Positions 38,441 through 49,232 of a DNA stretch of 64,000 bases are shown piece after piece. The stretch comes from Nymphaea colorata. Taxonomy: Eukaryota > Streptophyta > Magnoliopsida > Nymphaeales > Nymphaeaceae. The notes under the pieces are model-generated. The model had not been told where the DNA came from. It saw only the letters and a list, made by a program, of their open reading frames with translations, and searched no databases. The stretch spans positions 4,101,503 to 4,165,502 of the forward strand of contig NC_045143.1 in assembly GCF_008831285.2 (NCBI RefSeq), read 5' to 3'. Each line of letters begins with the position of its first letter. Within the stretch, counting starts at the first letter, position 1. Position numbers and translations under genes: made by a program.

Positions 38441-40251
38441 ACTTTATGTGGTTGCGGCGGAGCCTGCTCAAACGAACATGGTGGTCTCACATTTTTCTCA
38501 ATTGCGATTTTCCGCAATTCTAACCCTTTCATATAAATTCTTGGTTCACATATGGCTGCTAATTCCTTTTGTCTCTTAGGAATAATTCTCCTGATTCTTA
38601 GGCTCCTCTGGCCTGAGATTGTAGGCTTGTAAGAGGAGCTGTTTCTTGGTATTCTTTCATTCTCCGGTAACATTCCAACAGATTTGAATTCCCCTATGTA
38701 TCCAATGGATCAGATGATACCACAGGGCATGTCCAAATAGTGGATAATATTGGGGGCTATCGACTAAATCGGCCTATATTGGTCAATACCACCCTATCTC
38801 AACTGATCATATATTCATGAAACAATATTTTAAAAAGTTATTTTTCATTATTTTCACAATTTTTATGGATAACAAGAGCCTGACATAGACTGATCTGCAC
38901 CAGTGATATGCTTATGGATTTTGATATGAGACAATCCGATACTGATAACATTGCATGATTCCTAATCTGGCATAAACACATCCGGAACAATTGGTATGGG
39001 CCTGATTTTTTTTTTTTTGGCTTTATTTAAGGGGATCGATGCGTTTATCATGTGTAATCGGAAAGCTCAGCATAACAATTACTTGAAACTTTTCTATAAG
39101 ATTCAATAAGAAGTGAATAATCGATACAATGGATGCACAAAAGCATGATAACGGAAAACTACGTACTCAATCTTCTTTAAATTAGTAATAACTTAACTAA
39201 TTTGATTCTGAACATTTTTTTTCATTCAATAAGCATGAAAGCACACTCGTCTATAGCCTCATATCAAATCAAAGCATGTCCAACTGCTATGTTTTTTATT
39301 GGGATCAAAACTGAAACACTTATAGCGTGAGGATTGGAAAAATATGATCAGTAAAAGACAAACTTGCGAGTCGTCTAAACAGTGACTACTCGAACGGGCC
39401 ATTTGGCAATAATAATAAACTCTTACTGCTCTCATGTACCTCTCAAAAAAAAATTGGGGTGAATTCATAAAACATTGAGTTATAGTATTCAATAAATTTG
39501 CCTCAATTTTCTAAATTTTGGCACGAGCCGAATATCATTTTTCAAAATCTTGTTTTTGAAGTGGGGTCAGGGCCCCCCATGTGAGCCCCCCTTAGCTCCA
39601 CCCCTTAAATAGTTACACTTAATTTACAAACAAGTCCTCAAACATAATGATGAAATCACATTGAACAACCATGTTTTTTTAGGTTGAGGTCCAAAAAGAA
39701 ACCGCACGTACACGGGGCCTAGGCTAGTACACAATCAATTTAGTTAGTGTCCAACCTTATATTAGTGACGAGCCCAACCAACTACACTAGACCCCTTGGG
39801 GCAACTATGCTTGCTAATGACATGTTCTACCAAGATGGGTTCGACCCGGAGCCTCCAAACCAATAAGTTCGAGTCCACACTTGGTGCATTTTTTAATGTG
39901 CAACTTGCTAAGCGTCCAACCGTTGGCTTATAAAACAAGAAAAAGGAAACCTTGCGGCAGACATCAACTCTTTTTTTTTTTCTCTCTCTCTCTTGTTTGT
40001 ACAAGAAGGGACTTCTTGTCTTCAAATTTTGTTAAACATTTTTCATCTTATCGGCTCTCTCTCTCTCTCTCACACACACACATCTATATTGAATAAAGAG
40101 TAACTCTGCCATTGCAAAGTTACCCAGTCATTTAACACTAAGACATTTATCAAAAGTGGATGGATGGTTGAGACAAACAAGGAGAAAAGGTGTAATCCAA
40201 ACCATTTATTTTTTTTGCTAAAAAACATTTTAAATAAAACACAAGCATCTT
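38441..40251. other. Intergenic spacer
   Basis: No gene seen. Holds another fragment of the hAT-like repeat near 39501-39606 (CAGGGCCCCCCATG, AGCTCCACCCC) and a (CT)n-(CA)n microsatellite at about 40055-40085. Confidence 0.5.
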
Positions 40252-40267
40252 AATATATTTATAACTA

Positions 40268-40464
40268 ACCCCAAGAGGTGGTAGGCGGCAAGGTGGTCCG
40301 ACTCTTCTAAGAACTCAGGTTCGAATATTGGAGTGGTCATTGTCACGTCTTAGTGCGTTCTACCTTTGGCCTGATGTATGCTCTGTGAAAACCTAAGGGG
40401 ACAGACACAAGAGGGAGGCAGCCAATGAACTGGCAGAATGACTCACCCTTAAAAAAAAAATAAC
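40268..40464 (+). mobile_element. tRNA-derived SINE with perfect 16-bp target duplication
   Basis: A 197-bp insert is flanked on both sides by AATATATTTATAACTA (40252-40267 and 40465-40480), a perfect 16-bp duplication. Near the 5' end is an RNA polymerase III type A box, GGCAAGGTGG at about 40288, and about 30 bp on a B box, GGTTCGAATATTGG at about 40319. The 3' end is a short A-rich tail (about 40450-40460). A/B-box head, non-coding body, A tail and a long duplication made by LINE-type integration together define a SINE. The family name is not determined. Confidence 0.85.
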
Positions 40465-40907
40465 AATATATTTATAACTATTTTGATATAAAGCATGCTT
40501 GGATGCAAGCTGTTTTTATGAAAAATGTAAATTTTTCTATTATCAAAATGTTATGTTGTGTGAGCTATTCAGTTTTGCTTATTATAAAAACACTATTAAA
40601 ATCTAAAAAAAAAAAACTTAATACATGTTTTGTATTAACCTATTCTTAAGAGCTTATCATCACATTGCAAAAAAAAAAAAAAACACTTTAAACATCAAAA
40701 TTAAAGCGTCTGGTTTTGACAGGACGGGAGAGAATGGAGGGAGGGGAAATGACAAAAATGAGTAAAATGATTTTGCTTCTTCTTCTTTAACTGCCCAACG
40801 GCATGTAAAGCAGCACCACTCTTCAGGAAGAAAATCTAAAACCGTTAGGCAGTTTCATTTACAAGTACGTTCTGACGTGTCTTTGAAGAATTAGACGTTG
40901 CTACAGA

Positions 40908-41379
40908 GTTTCAGATGCTTCTTCATTGTTGTTTTCCAATAGAGGTTGACAAAATAGAAGTTTTAGATGCTTCTTTAGTGCTGTTTTTCAATAGAAGTTC
41001 TCAAAATAGAAGTTCCAGATGCTTTTTCATTGCTTTTTTCCAATAAAAGTCCCCAAAATAAAAGTTCCAGATGCTTCTTCATTATCGTTTTCCAATAGAA
41101 GTCCCCAAAATAGAACTTCCAATGCTTCTTCATTGCTGTCTCTAATAGAAGTCCCCAAAATAGAAGTTCCAGATGCTTCTTCATAGCTGTTTTTCAATAA
41201 AAATTCCTAAAATAGAAGTTTCAGATGCTTCTTCATTGCTGTTTTCCAATAAAAGTCCCCAAAATAGAAGTTCTAAATGCTTCTTCATAGCAGTCCCCAA
41301 AAAGTTTCAGATGCTTCTTCATTGCTATTTTCTAATAGAAGTCTCCAAAATAGAAGTTCAATATGCTTCTTCATTGTTG
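40908..41379. repeat. 52-bp minisatellite, ten copies
   Basis: The word GATGCTTCTTCATTGCTGTT recurs with starts at about 40914, 40966, 41018, 41070, 41121, 41172, 41224, 41276, 41310 and 41362. The period is 51-52 bp, with one 34-bp copy that has lost part of the unit. Core consensus continues TTCCAATAGAAGTCCCC then AAAATAGAAGTTCCA. Because 52 is not a multiple of three, translated frames drift and the apparent open frames are not genes. Confidence 0.92.
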
Positions 41380-41389
41380 ACAGGACGGG

Positions 41390-42255
41390 CGTCAGGACTA
41401 GTACTTTTATATGCATGCCACGAGCGCATTCACGAGCACTAGCTTTCCTGGCTTAGGGGAGTCTTTCAGTCAGCTATCCCACTAATGCAATTCGATGCTT
41501 CCTGCGTCGCAGGAAGGTTCCTCAAAGCCCCTTATCGAGACACTCTTTCTTAGTCCCTTTGCCTTCTCCTTTTCGATGCAATCTCTTTAGATGCCACTTC
41601 CTCTATGAAAGAAAAGAGCGTTCCATCAGGAAAGAAAGTCAGCCAAGGAAAGGAAGAACTGAACTTCTAAGCTGGCATAAGGGAACGAGTGAAGCGAGTG
41701 CGCCAACTCAAAGCACAACATGAACAAAGATGGATTTGTGAATGAGAAAGAAAAGTTTCCAATATGAATAGGAAGAAATGGGGGAATGGCAAATTGCTCC
41801 AGCCCACGTCATTGTTTAATCAACATCGTCACGCTAAGACTCTGGGTGAGGGCTTACCCAACGTCATGAGCACTGAAAAGCGAGTGCTTTCTGAAAGAAG
41901 GGATCAAGGTTTGATGGACAATTGTCTTTCTCTTTGATATTCAATGAAACACTAATGACATACAATTGTCATTTCTCCTTTCATTTTCATTAACGACACT
42001 AAAGGACACTAAAGGTCACTGGTTCAGGTCAGACAAATCCTGAAAAATGCTGACCACTCTAATGGAAAGGAAAAGATCTTCTTGAAAGGAAAAACAATTG
42101 ATGGTAGGATCAATTGCAATTATATGTCATTATCCATACCAATGCCGTTGGATCTTGGTATAAGTTTACTAATCATAGGTTGATATGGTGTTAGCTCCAC
42201 CGGAGATAGGTATGGAAGCCCCTATGGGTATATCCAGGTATGCTTGTAGATAAGG
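41390..42255. other. Non-repetitive insert between minisatellites, possibly organellar in origin
   Basis: This 0.87-kb stretch differs in texture from its surroundings: more balanced base composition and words such as GGGAACGAGTGAAGCGAGTG, typical of plant mitochondrial spacer DNA. I cannot identify a mitochondrial gene in it, so the organellar origin is a guess. No complete ORF of interest is present. Confidence 0.3.
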
Positions 42256-42259
42256 AATT

Positions 42260-42480
42260 GAACTTCTTCATTGTTGTTTTCCACAAGAAGTCCCCAAAAC
42301 AGTTTTATCCATGATCCATTGGCTTTCTTCGATGCTTCTTCATTATTGTTTTCCAATAGAAGTCCCAAAATAGTTTTATCCACGATCCTTTGGCTTTTGC
42401 GATGCTTCTTCATTGCTGTTTTCCGATAAAAGTCTCCAAAATAGTTTTGTCCACGTTCCATTGGCTTTCTTCGATGCTTT
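42260..42480. repeat. 70-bp minisatellite, three copies
   Basis: Copies at 42260-42330, 42331-42400 and 42401-42471, followed by a truncated start of a fourth. Each begins with about 44 bp shared with the 52-bp minisatellite at 40908-41379 (GATGCTTCTTCATTGCTGTT and on to CCCCAAAATAG). Each then carries 26 bp of its own, with TTTTATCCATGATCCATTGG. The array ends exactly where the left arm of the palindrome begins. Confidence 0.9.
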
Positions 42481-44177
42481 CAGTAATACCGCATTTAGAA
42501 ACCATTATATCTTATGCAGGTATCTCTGTCTGTCTGCGTCTCTGGAGTTTCATATGCAGCTACACTGCATCAGAACCTCAGTAGAATCCAAGGAAGAATA
42601 CAATCGAAATTACATGTCAAACAAATTTAATACACCAACGAGATCAGGAAACCAATCTGCCAATATGCTTCAAACCGACTTAAGCATGTATCCCACTATT
42701 TATGATCACAAATCACGCAAAAGGGAAAATCGTCTCAGGTGAGGTCCTATTACATGTCTCAAAAACTGTGCCACTCCATAATTTGTTGAAACAATCTTAA
42801 CCGTCCATTTTAAACATCCATCAGCAAGTATGAAGGTTTTATATGGGGACTGAGAGACCTTGTTCACGAATTTTTTGGGAAAAAACTTGGAAGTATTTTG
42901 TCAGAACTGATCGGTTTTCGAAGCACAGTAAAAGGCACTATTTCATTAGCTTCTATAGTTGTTATGGAAAGGAACAAAGGAAAAGACTGAGAGAAAGCTA
43001 ACCAACCATTTATGCCTTCTACAGAGAACCGACAAGCATGCTTTCGACAATGCTTTTGTCATTCAGCGCAACCTTCAAATCTAAGCTTTCTATGCGACGC
43101 AACAGGCACAAGCTTAGAAGAAAAGTTGACTTATAATTTCAAATAACATTAAAAGTTATGCATGTCGAAAAAGAATATATCATAGAGGTAGGGTTCTAGC
43201 CAATCAAAAGGAGAAGTCACTAAAAAGCAGTGGCTTTCTCTACCCCTCTTCAGGAAAGTAGGAATTAACTTGGACGGAATTCTCGATCGGATAAATTGGT
43301 TTTGCAATCCAAATGAAAAAAAAAAGTGAACAGCTTGCACGGCAAAATTCTGCAAAAGGAGCTCCAGATCACAAAAGCATATAAAACCAGACTGACGATA
43401 TTTGAATATACCGTCGCACCATCAAGTTTCGTATAAGAATCTGGTCAGTTAAGTTACTTTTGTAGGCGATGTTCATATGCTTAATCAATTTTCCCTACCC
43501 CAACCCACTCTTTCGTTAAGCAGAAAATCGCAAACCAACACTGGAACTGCAGAGAACGCTCTATCCGTACATATATTTTGTGCACAAGAGAAAACTAACA
43601 CTGCATCTGATCCTCTAGTTCTTACACTTCATGGAGAGAGATAAATGTGCATCTGAATAGTAGTTCCGATAAGAGATCCCAGATCCGTCATCGAGTAATG
43701 ACGATCTATGAGCACATGGTCATTTCCTAAAGTGGGCATCAACCGCCTGCATCTGTTTCTAATATGCATATTTAAGTTTATTACAAGCTAGTTACTTGCA
43801 TTCTCATGACAAAGCTGAAACAATTGCAACTGCCTTCTGTCTAGTACCATGCTCCCCAAGGGCAAGAAAAAAGAAGAAAATTTTGAGCACATGAAGTCCT
43901 GATCTGAAAACCCACATCGTCAAATAATTTGTTATTTGGAGATGTTAATTCAAGCATCGTCATTACTACGTGTAGGCAAGATTTCACAGAACCACATTCT
44001 CAATCTTGCTAAAAAACGCCGGCATATCATGAACTTCCTCTTCTATAGTTCAAGGGGGAAAAAACTGATGTATATAGAACCCAAGGAAAACAAAGCGAAA
44101 ATAATGGCGCCATACCTTGTTCACCGTGAACTATTGAAGAAACAGATCCATTATCAGAGCAATGTGCATGAAACTCT

Positions 44178-45058
44178 TTACCTCTTACACTCCACTCCTT
44201 CTCTAACTAACTTCTCCTTCGCGAATTGCTACTTCTCAAGCTTAATTCCTTCGTGGAATTGAGCAATAAACTTATCAGCCTTAACATTAACATCAGGGCT
44301 TGGGCAGAAGAGTGAATTTTCACTTCTTTCTTCACTTCGTCTCTGATCATTTAGGCCCTCATACACCCTCCTCGACTCCCTTCGGGTCTGAACAGCCTTA
44401 CTTTGCTTCACCGTGCTCTCCTCTGGCACTGAGAACGGCGGGGGAGGCAGATATGGGATTGATCTTCCGCTACTACTGTCAATACTGCTGCTACGAACTT
44501 CTATTTGCAGCTTCTGCTTTTCTTTGATGAATGATGGCAAGGCAGGCCGCGGGATTGAAGAATCCCTGCTAGCGGCATTCTCTTTTCTAACATTTTCCGG
44601 TCTTTCGGTGGACGAGGATGCTTCATTGGGGGTGCCCAAATGGGGAGGGAGGGATGATGGCGGCGGCACTGGTGGAAGAAGCCGGCCTGAATGGGGTCTC
44701 AGCTTTTCCATCTTGGACTCGTTCTTCAGGTCTGCAAACCATTGATGGAAGAAGGACGAGGGTGGCGGTGGCGACAAAGGAGGAGGGACCAGGATCTCGG
44801 CTGTGGGTTCGGTGCTTCCCACGACTTGAAGAGGGGGACGCGTCGGAGGAACTGAGAGAGAGGGGCAAGGAGGGTCGGAATATAGAAAACAAGGACGGCC
44901 GCCACCACCAAAGTGGGAATGAGGGCCAATGGGGAGAGTAAAACGGCGAACACGCCATTCGGTATCCGACTATTTCGGCGGCTATGGCCCCTGTGGCGGC
45001 GGAAATCCTGGTTAGTCTCCGCCCAGAATGGGGTTACACCTCCGCCCTCCGCCTCCAT
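44178..45058 (-). pseudogene. Broken copy of the DUF4408/DUF761-type gene (left arm)
   Basis: Inverted copy of the gene at 45680-47551. It starts at the equivalent ATG (45058) and keeps the N-terminal membrane segments. It then jumps at about 44828 from the codons for SWE directly to sequence that in the intact copy lies 986 bp downstream, with one extra A. The net loss of 985 bp shifts the frame, and translation ends at 44726 after 110 residues. A second lesion near the C-terminus turns the codon after LEK into TAG (44231-44229), inside the conserved FIAQFHEG...LEKLQ motif. Upstream of the start the copy also has 15 extra bases of GGT/GAT repeat. It could at most make a short membrane peptide. 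Confidence 0.9.
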
Positions 45059-45337
45059 GGTGGTGGCGGTGATGGTGGTGGAGCCGAGAGAGAAAGCGGG
45101 AGGTCGAGAGAAGGTAAGGATCTGGGACTTCAAAAAGGAGTGGAAGGGAGTGCAGGATATAAAAGTCCTCTTCAGGGTTAATTTAGTAACTTCGTTATGA
45201 GGATGCAACCCATCGTGCGGTCGGAAACTCGGAGGGATGGACGACGCGGCAGATGTTTAGTCCCGGAAAACGTATGGATATGGATATGGATATGGATTTT
45301 AATTTGAATCTGAATAAGAAATATAATTTGGTCGTTA

Positions 45338-45415
45338 GGGTGTGTTTGATGGCAGCGTAGCTTATTTCAAATATAAGATACTGAAGATTAAGCTACGCTG
45401 CCATCAAACACTCCC
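45338..45415. mobile_element. Harbinger-like foldback at the palindrome centre
   Basis: Reads GGGTGTGTTTGATGGCAGCG at the left and its complement ending CATCAAACACTCCC at the right, around the 24-bp spacer. The outside bases are TTA at the left and TAA at the right. The end resembles the Harbinger terminus at 18298 (GGGTGCGTTTGATG). Because the flanks are themselves inverted copies, TTA/TAA here is not a true direct duplication. It may be a MITE or simply the joined ends of one. Confidence 0.45.
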
Positions 45416-45679
45416 TAACGACCAAATTATATTTCTTATTCAGATTCAAATTAAAATCCATATCCATATCCATATCCATACGTTTTCCGGGACTAAACAT
45501 CTGCCGCGTCGTCCATCCCTCCGAGTTTCCGACCGCACGATGGGTTGCATCCTCATAACGAAGTTACTAAATTAACCCTGAAGAGGACTTTTATATCCTG
45601 CACTCCCTTACACTCCTTTTTGAAGTCCCAGATCCTTACCTTCTCTCGACCTCCCGCTTTCTCTCTCGGCTCCACCACC

Positions 45680-47551
45680 ATGGAGGCGGAGGGCGGAGGT
45701 GTAACCCCATTCTGGGCGGAGACTAACCAGGATTTCCGCCGCCACAGGGGCCATAGCCGCCGGAATATTCGGATACCGAATGGCGTGTTCGCCGTTTTAC
45801 TCTCCCCATTGGCCCTCATTCCCACTTTGGTGGTGGCGGCCGTCCTTGTTTTCTATATTCCGACCCTCCTTGCCCCTCTCTCTCAGTTCCTCCGACGCGT
45901 TCCCCTCTTCAACTCGTGGGAAGCCTTCAACTTGCTGCTCGTCCTCTTTGCTATCCTGACCGGAATCTTTAGCAGAAACACCAGTGCCGGTGGCCACCAG
46001 CCACACCATCAAGAGAGCGACCCCTTCGCTGCCAAGCTCTTTGACTTTCCGGGAAAGTCCGAAGACCGAAATGGCCACGACGAGGTCGGCGGCAGCCGCA
46101 TTATCTTCCAAAGATCTGATCCACTTCGCAACGAGGAGACACATCCCGCTGCCGTCCAAGAGGAAGCTCCATTGTCTCAGGATTTGAAGGCGGCCTGGTT
46201 TCCGGACGACGGCCGGAAGACAGAGAGGTTCGGTTCCCAGGGCAATCTGATTTCCGCGGACGCTCATTTTCAGAGGGACGCTGATTTCGGAGAGTGCAGT
46301 TTGGGATCTTCCTCTTCGTCTTCTGCTCATTCTCCTCCCAAAGCCAGTAACGTCGACCATGGCTCTCTGATTCGGAGGAGGCGTTCTCCTACATCATTCC
46401 CTCATGCTCCTCCTCCGCTGGAAAATATTGAAACGGAAGACGGCTTTGTTGTTCCGAGTAGGCGTTCTCCTCCACCACTGCTTCTTCCTTCGGGATCCAT
46501 TAACGTGGACGGCAGCTCTAGCATCCGGAGAAAGCATTTTCCTCCATCATTGCTTTCTCATTCTCCGGAGGCTATTAACGCCGATGACGGCGCTGACGTC
46601 GAGAGGAAGCATTCCCGTCCACCGTTGGTTTATCCTCCTCTTGAAACCATGAACTCCGATGACGGCTACGTCATGCAGAGGAAGCATTCTTCTCCGCCAC
46701 TAAAGTCACTTTCTCCACCTCCGCTGCCACATTCCGCTTACCCTCATGCACCCGAAACACTGGAAAGCAAAACCAAGAGAAGGAGCAAGCACAAGAGCAA
46801 GGACGCTCCCTCCTCGCTTACTGCCCCTTCGAGCTCCCGGAAGAAGGAGAAGAACAAGAAGAAGAAGGAGAAGGAGAAGGAGGAGAAGGAGAAGAAGAAG
46901 AGCAGAGGCCCCGAACCCACAGCCGAGATCCTGGTCCCTCCTTCTTTACCGCCACCGCCACCCTCGTCCTTCTTCCATCAATGGTTTGCAGACATGAAGA
47001 ACGAGTCCAAGATGGAAAAGCTGAGACCCCATTCAGACCGGCTTCTGCCACCGCTGCCGCCGCCATCATCCCTCCCTCCCCATTTGGGAACCACCAAAAA
47101 AGCATCCTCGTCCACCGAAAGACCGGAAAATGCTAGAAAAGATAATGTCGGTAGCAGGGATTCTTCAATCCCGCGGCCTGCCTTGCCATCATTGATCAAA
47201 GAAAAACAGAACCTGCAGATAGAAGCTCGTAGCAGCAGTAGTGACAGTAGTAGCGGAAGATCAATCCCGTATCTGCCTCCACCGCCTCCTCCGCCGTTCG
47301 CAGTGCCAGAGGAGAGCACAGTGAAGCAGAGTAAGGCTGTTCAGACCCGAAGGGAGTCGAGAAGGGTGTACGAGGGCCTAACTGAACAGAGAAGAAGTGA
47401 AGAAAGAAGTGGAAATTCATTCTGCCCAAGCCCTGATGTTAATGTTAAGGCTGATAAGTTCATTGCTCAATTCCACGAAGGAATTAGGCTCGAGAAGTTG
47501 CAATTTGCGAAGGAGAAGTTGGTTAGAGAAGGAGTGGGGAGTAAGAGGTAA
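45680..47551 (+). CDS. DUF4408/DUF761-type proline-rich membrane protein
   Basis: Single-exon gene of 623 residues. The start is the ATG in CCACCATGG at 45680; the frame is open further upstream but has no earlier ATG. Hydrophobic segments at about 35-60 and 81-97 suit the N-terminal DUF4408 region. Residues 223-340 hold about five imperfect repeats of 25 residues (pattern I-x-x-DDG...RRKHSPPL). A lysine/glutamate-rich stretch follows at 388-408, and proline runs at 422-428 and 533-539. The C-terminus, VNVKADKFIAQFHEGIRLEK at 587-606, is the DUF761 motif. Proteins with this layout are common in plants; their biochemical role is poorly known. The gene lies in the right arm of the palindrome, with its broken twin 0.6 kb away in the opposite direction, so the two share duplicated 5' flanks. 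Confidence 0.88.
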   Translation: MEAEGGGVTPFWAETNQDFRRHRGHSRRNIRIPNGVFAVLLSPLALIPTLVVAAVLVFYIPTLLAPLSQFLRRVPLFNSWEAFNLLLVLFAILTGIFSRNTSAGGHQPHHQESDPFAAKLFDFPGKSEDRNGHDEVGGSRIIFQRSDPLRNEETHPAAVQEEAPLSQDLKAAWFPDDGRKTERFGSQGNLISADAHFQRDADFGECSLGSSSSSSAHSPPKASNVDHGSLIRRRRSPTSFPHAPPPLENIETEDGFVVPSRRSPPPLLLPSGSINVDGSSSIRRKHFPPSLLSHSPEAINADDGADVERKHSRPPLVYPPLETMNSDDGYVMQRKHSSPPLKSLSPPPLPHSAYPHAPETLESKTKRRSKHKSKDAPSSLTAPSSSRKKEKNKKKKEKEKEEKEKKKSRGPEPTAEILVPPSLPPPPPSSFFHQWFADMKNESKMEKLRPHSDRLLPPLPPPSSLPPHLGTTKKASSSTERPENARKDNVGSRDSSIPRPALPSLIKEKQNLQIEARSSSSDSSSGRSIPYLPPPPPPPFAVPEESTVKQSKAVQTRRESRRVYEGLTEQRRSEERSGNSFCPSPDVNVKADKFIAQFHEGIRLEKLQFAKEKLVREGVGSKR

Positions 47552-49232
47552 AGGGTTTCATGCACGATGCCTGATAATGGATCTGTTTCTTCAATAGTTC
47601 ACAGTGAACAAGGTATGGCGCCATTGTTTTCGCTTTGTTTTACTTGGGTTCTATATACATCAGTTTGTTTTCCCCCTTGAACTATAGAAGAGGAAGTTCA
47701 TGATATACCGGCGTTTCTGAGCAAGATTGAGAATGTGGTTCTGTGAAATCTTGCCTACACGTAATAATGACGATGCTTGCATTATTATCTCCAAATAACA
47801 AATTATTTGACGATGTGGGTTTTCAGATTAGGACTTCATGTGCTCAAAATTTTCTTATTTTTTCTTGCCCTTGGGGAGCATGGTACTAGACAGAAGGCAA
47901 TTGCAGTTGTTACTTAGCTTTGTCATGAGAATGCAAGTTGTTAGCTTGTAATAAACTTAAATATGCATATTAGAAACAGAAGGTCCTATTCAGATGCATA
48001 ATTGTCTCTCTCCATGAAGTGAATTGTAGGTACTAGAGGATCAGATGCAGCGTTAGTTTTCTCTTGTGCACAAAATATATGTAGGGATAGAGCATTCTCT
48101 GCAGTTGCAGTGTTTGTTTGCGATTTTCTGCTTAACGAAAGAGTAGGTTGGGATAGGGAAACTTGATTAAGCATACGAACATCGCCTACAAAAGTAGCTT
48201 AACTGACCAGATTCTTATAAGAAACTTGATGGCGTGACGGTATATTCAAATATCGTCAGGAATCTCTGGTTTTATATGCTTTTGTGATCTGTGGCTCCTT
48301 TTGCAGAATTTTGCGGAGCAAGCTGTTCACTTTTTTTTTTTTCATTTGCATTGCAAAACCAATTTATCCGATCGAGAATTCCGTCCAAGTTAATTCTTAC
48401 TTTCCTGAAGAGGGATAGAGAAAGCCACTGCTTTTTAGTGACTTTTCCTATTGATAGGCTAGAACCCTACCTCTATGATATATTCTTTTTCGACATGCAT
48501 AACTTTTAATGGCTTTTACATTATTTGAGATTAAAAGTTAACTTTTCTTCTAAGCTTGTGCCTGTTGCGTCATATAGAAAGCTTAGATTGGAAGGTCGCG
48601 CTGAATGACAAAAGCGTTGTCGAAAGCCTGCTTGTTGGTTCTTTGTAAAGGGCATAAATGGTTGGTTTGCTTTCTCTCAAGTTTTTTCCTTTGTTCTTTT
48701 CCGTAACAATTATACAACTGATGAAACTAATGCCTTTTACTGTGCTTCGAAAACCGATCAGATTGAAGGGGTTCTGACTAAATACTTCAACTTCTTTCCC
48801 AAAAAATTCGTGGACAAGGTCTCTCCCCATATAAATTGACGCCACTAGGAAACCTTCATACTTGCTGATGGATAACATCAAACGGCTTTAAAATGGACGG
48901 TTAAGATTGTTTCAACAAATAATCTGAGTGGCACAGTTTTTGAGACATGTAGTAGGAGCTCACCTGGGAGACGATCATCCCTTTTGCGTGATTTGTGATC
49001 ATAAATAGTGGGATACATGCTTGCGTCGGTTTCAAACATATTGGCAGATTGGTTTCCTGATCTCGTTGGTATATTAAATTTGTTTGACATGTAATTTCGA
49101 TTATATTCTTTCTTGGATTCTACTGAGGTTCTGATGCTGTGTAGCTGCATATTAAACTCCATTGTAGAGGGAGAGAGAGAGAGACAGAGATACATGCATA
49201 AGATATAAAGGTTGCTAAATGCAGTATTACTG

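Larger units (their letters stand above)
42481..49232. repeat. Large inverted duplication (palindrome) containing a gene
   Basis: The left arm is 42481-45364, the right arm 45389-49232, and the spacer 45365-45388 (24 bp). Innermost bases pair exactly: GGCAGCGTAGCTTA at 45351-45364 against TAAGCTACGCTGCC at 45389-45402. Outermost bases also pair: CAGTAATAC at 42481 against its complement at 49224-49232. The arms are similar throughout but not identical. The right arm is about 960 bp longer, because a 986-bp piece of its gene is missing from the left arm, partly offset by small insertions there. Each arm holds one copy of the same gene with the promoters facing the centre. Confidence 0.95.

Noticed and set aside
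38155..38673. 172-codon minus-strand frame
   Set aside because: Runs through the (TA)n microsatellite and the hAT-like MITE; composition is low-complexity.
40975..41184. Open frame of 69 codons with repeated KKHLELLFWGLLLE
   Set aside because: It is a translation of the 52-bp minisatellite; the frame persists by chance over a few units.
45545..45679. N-terminal extension of the DUF761-type protein
   Set aside because: The upstream frame is open but its first codon is TTG, not ATG. The ATG at 45680 has a good plant context and is conserved in the inverted copy at 45058.
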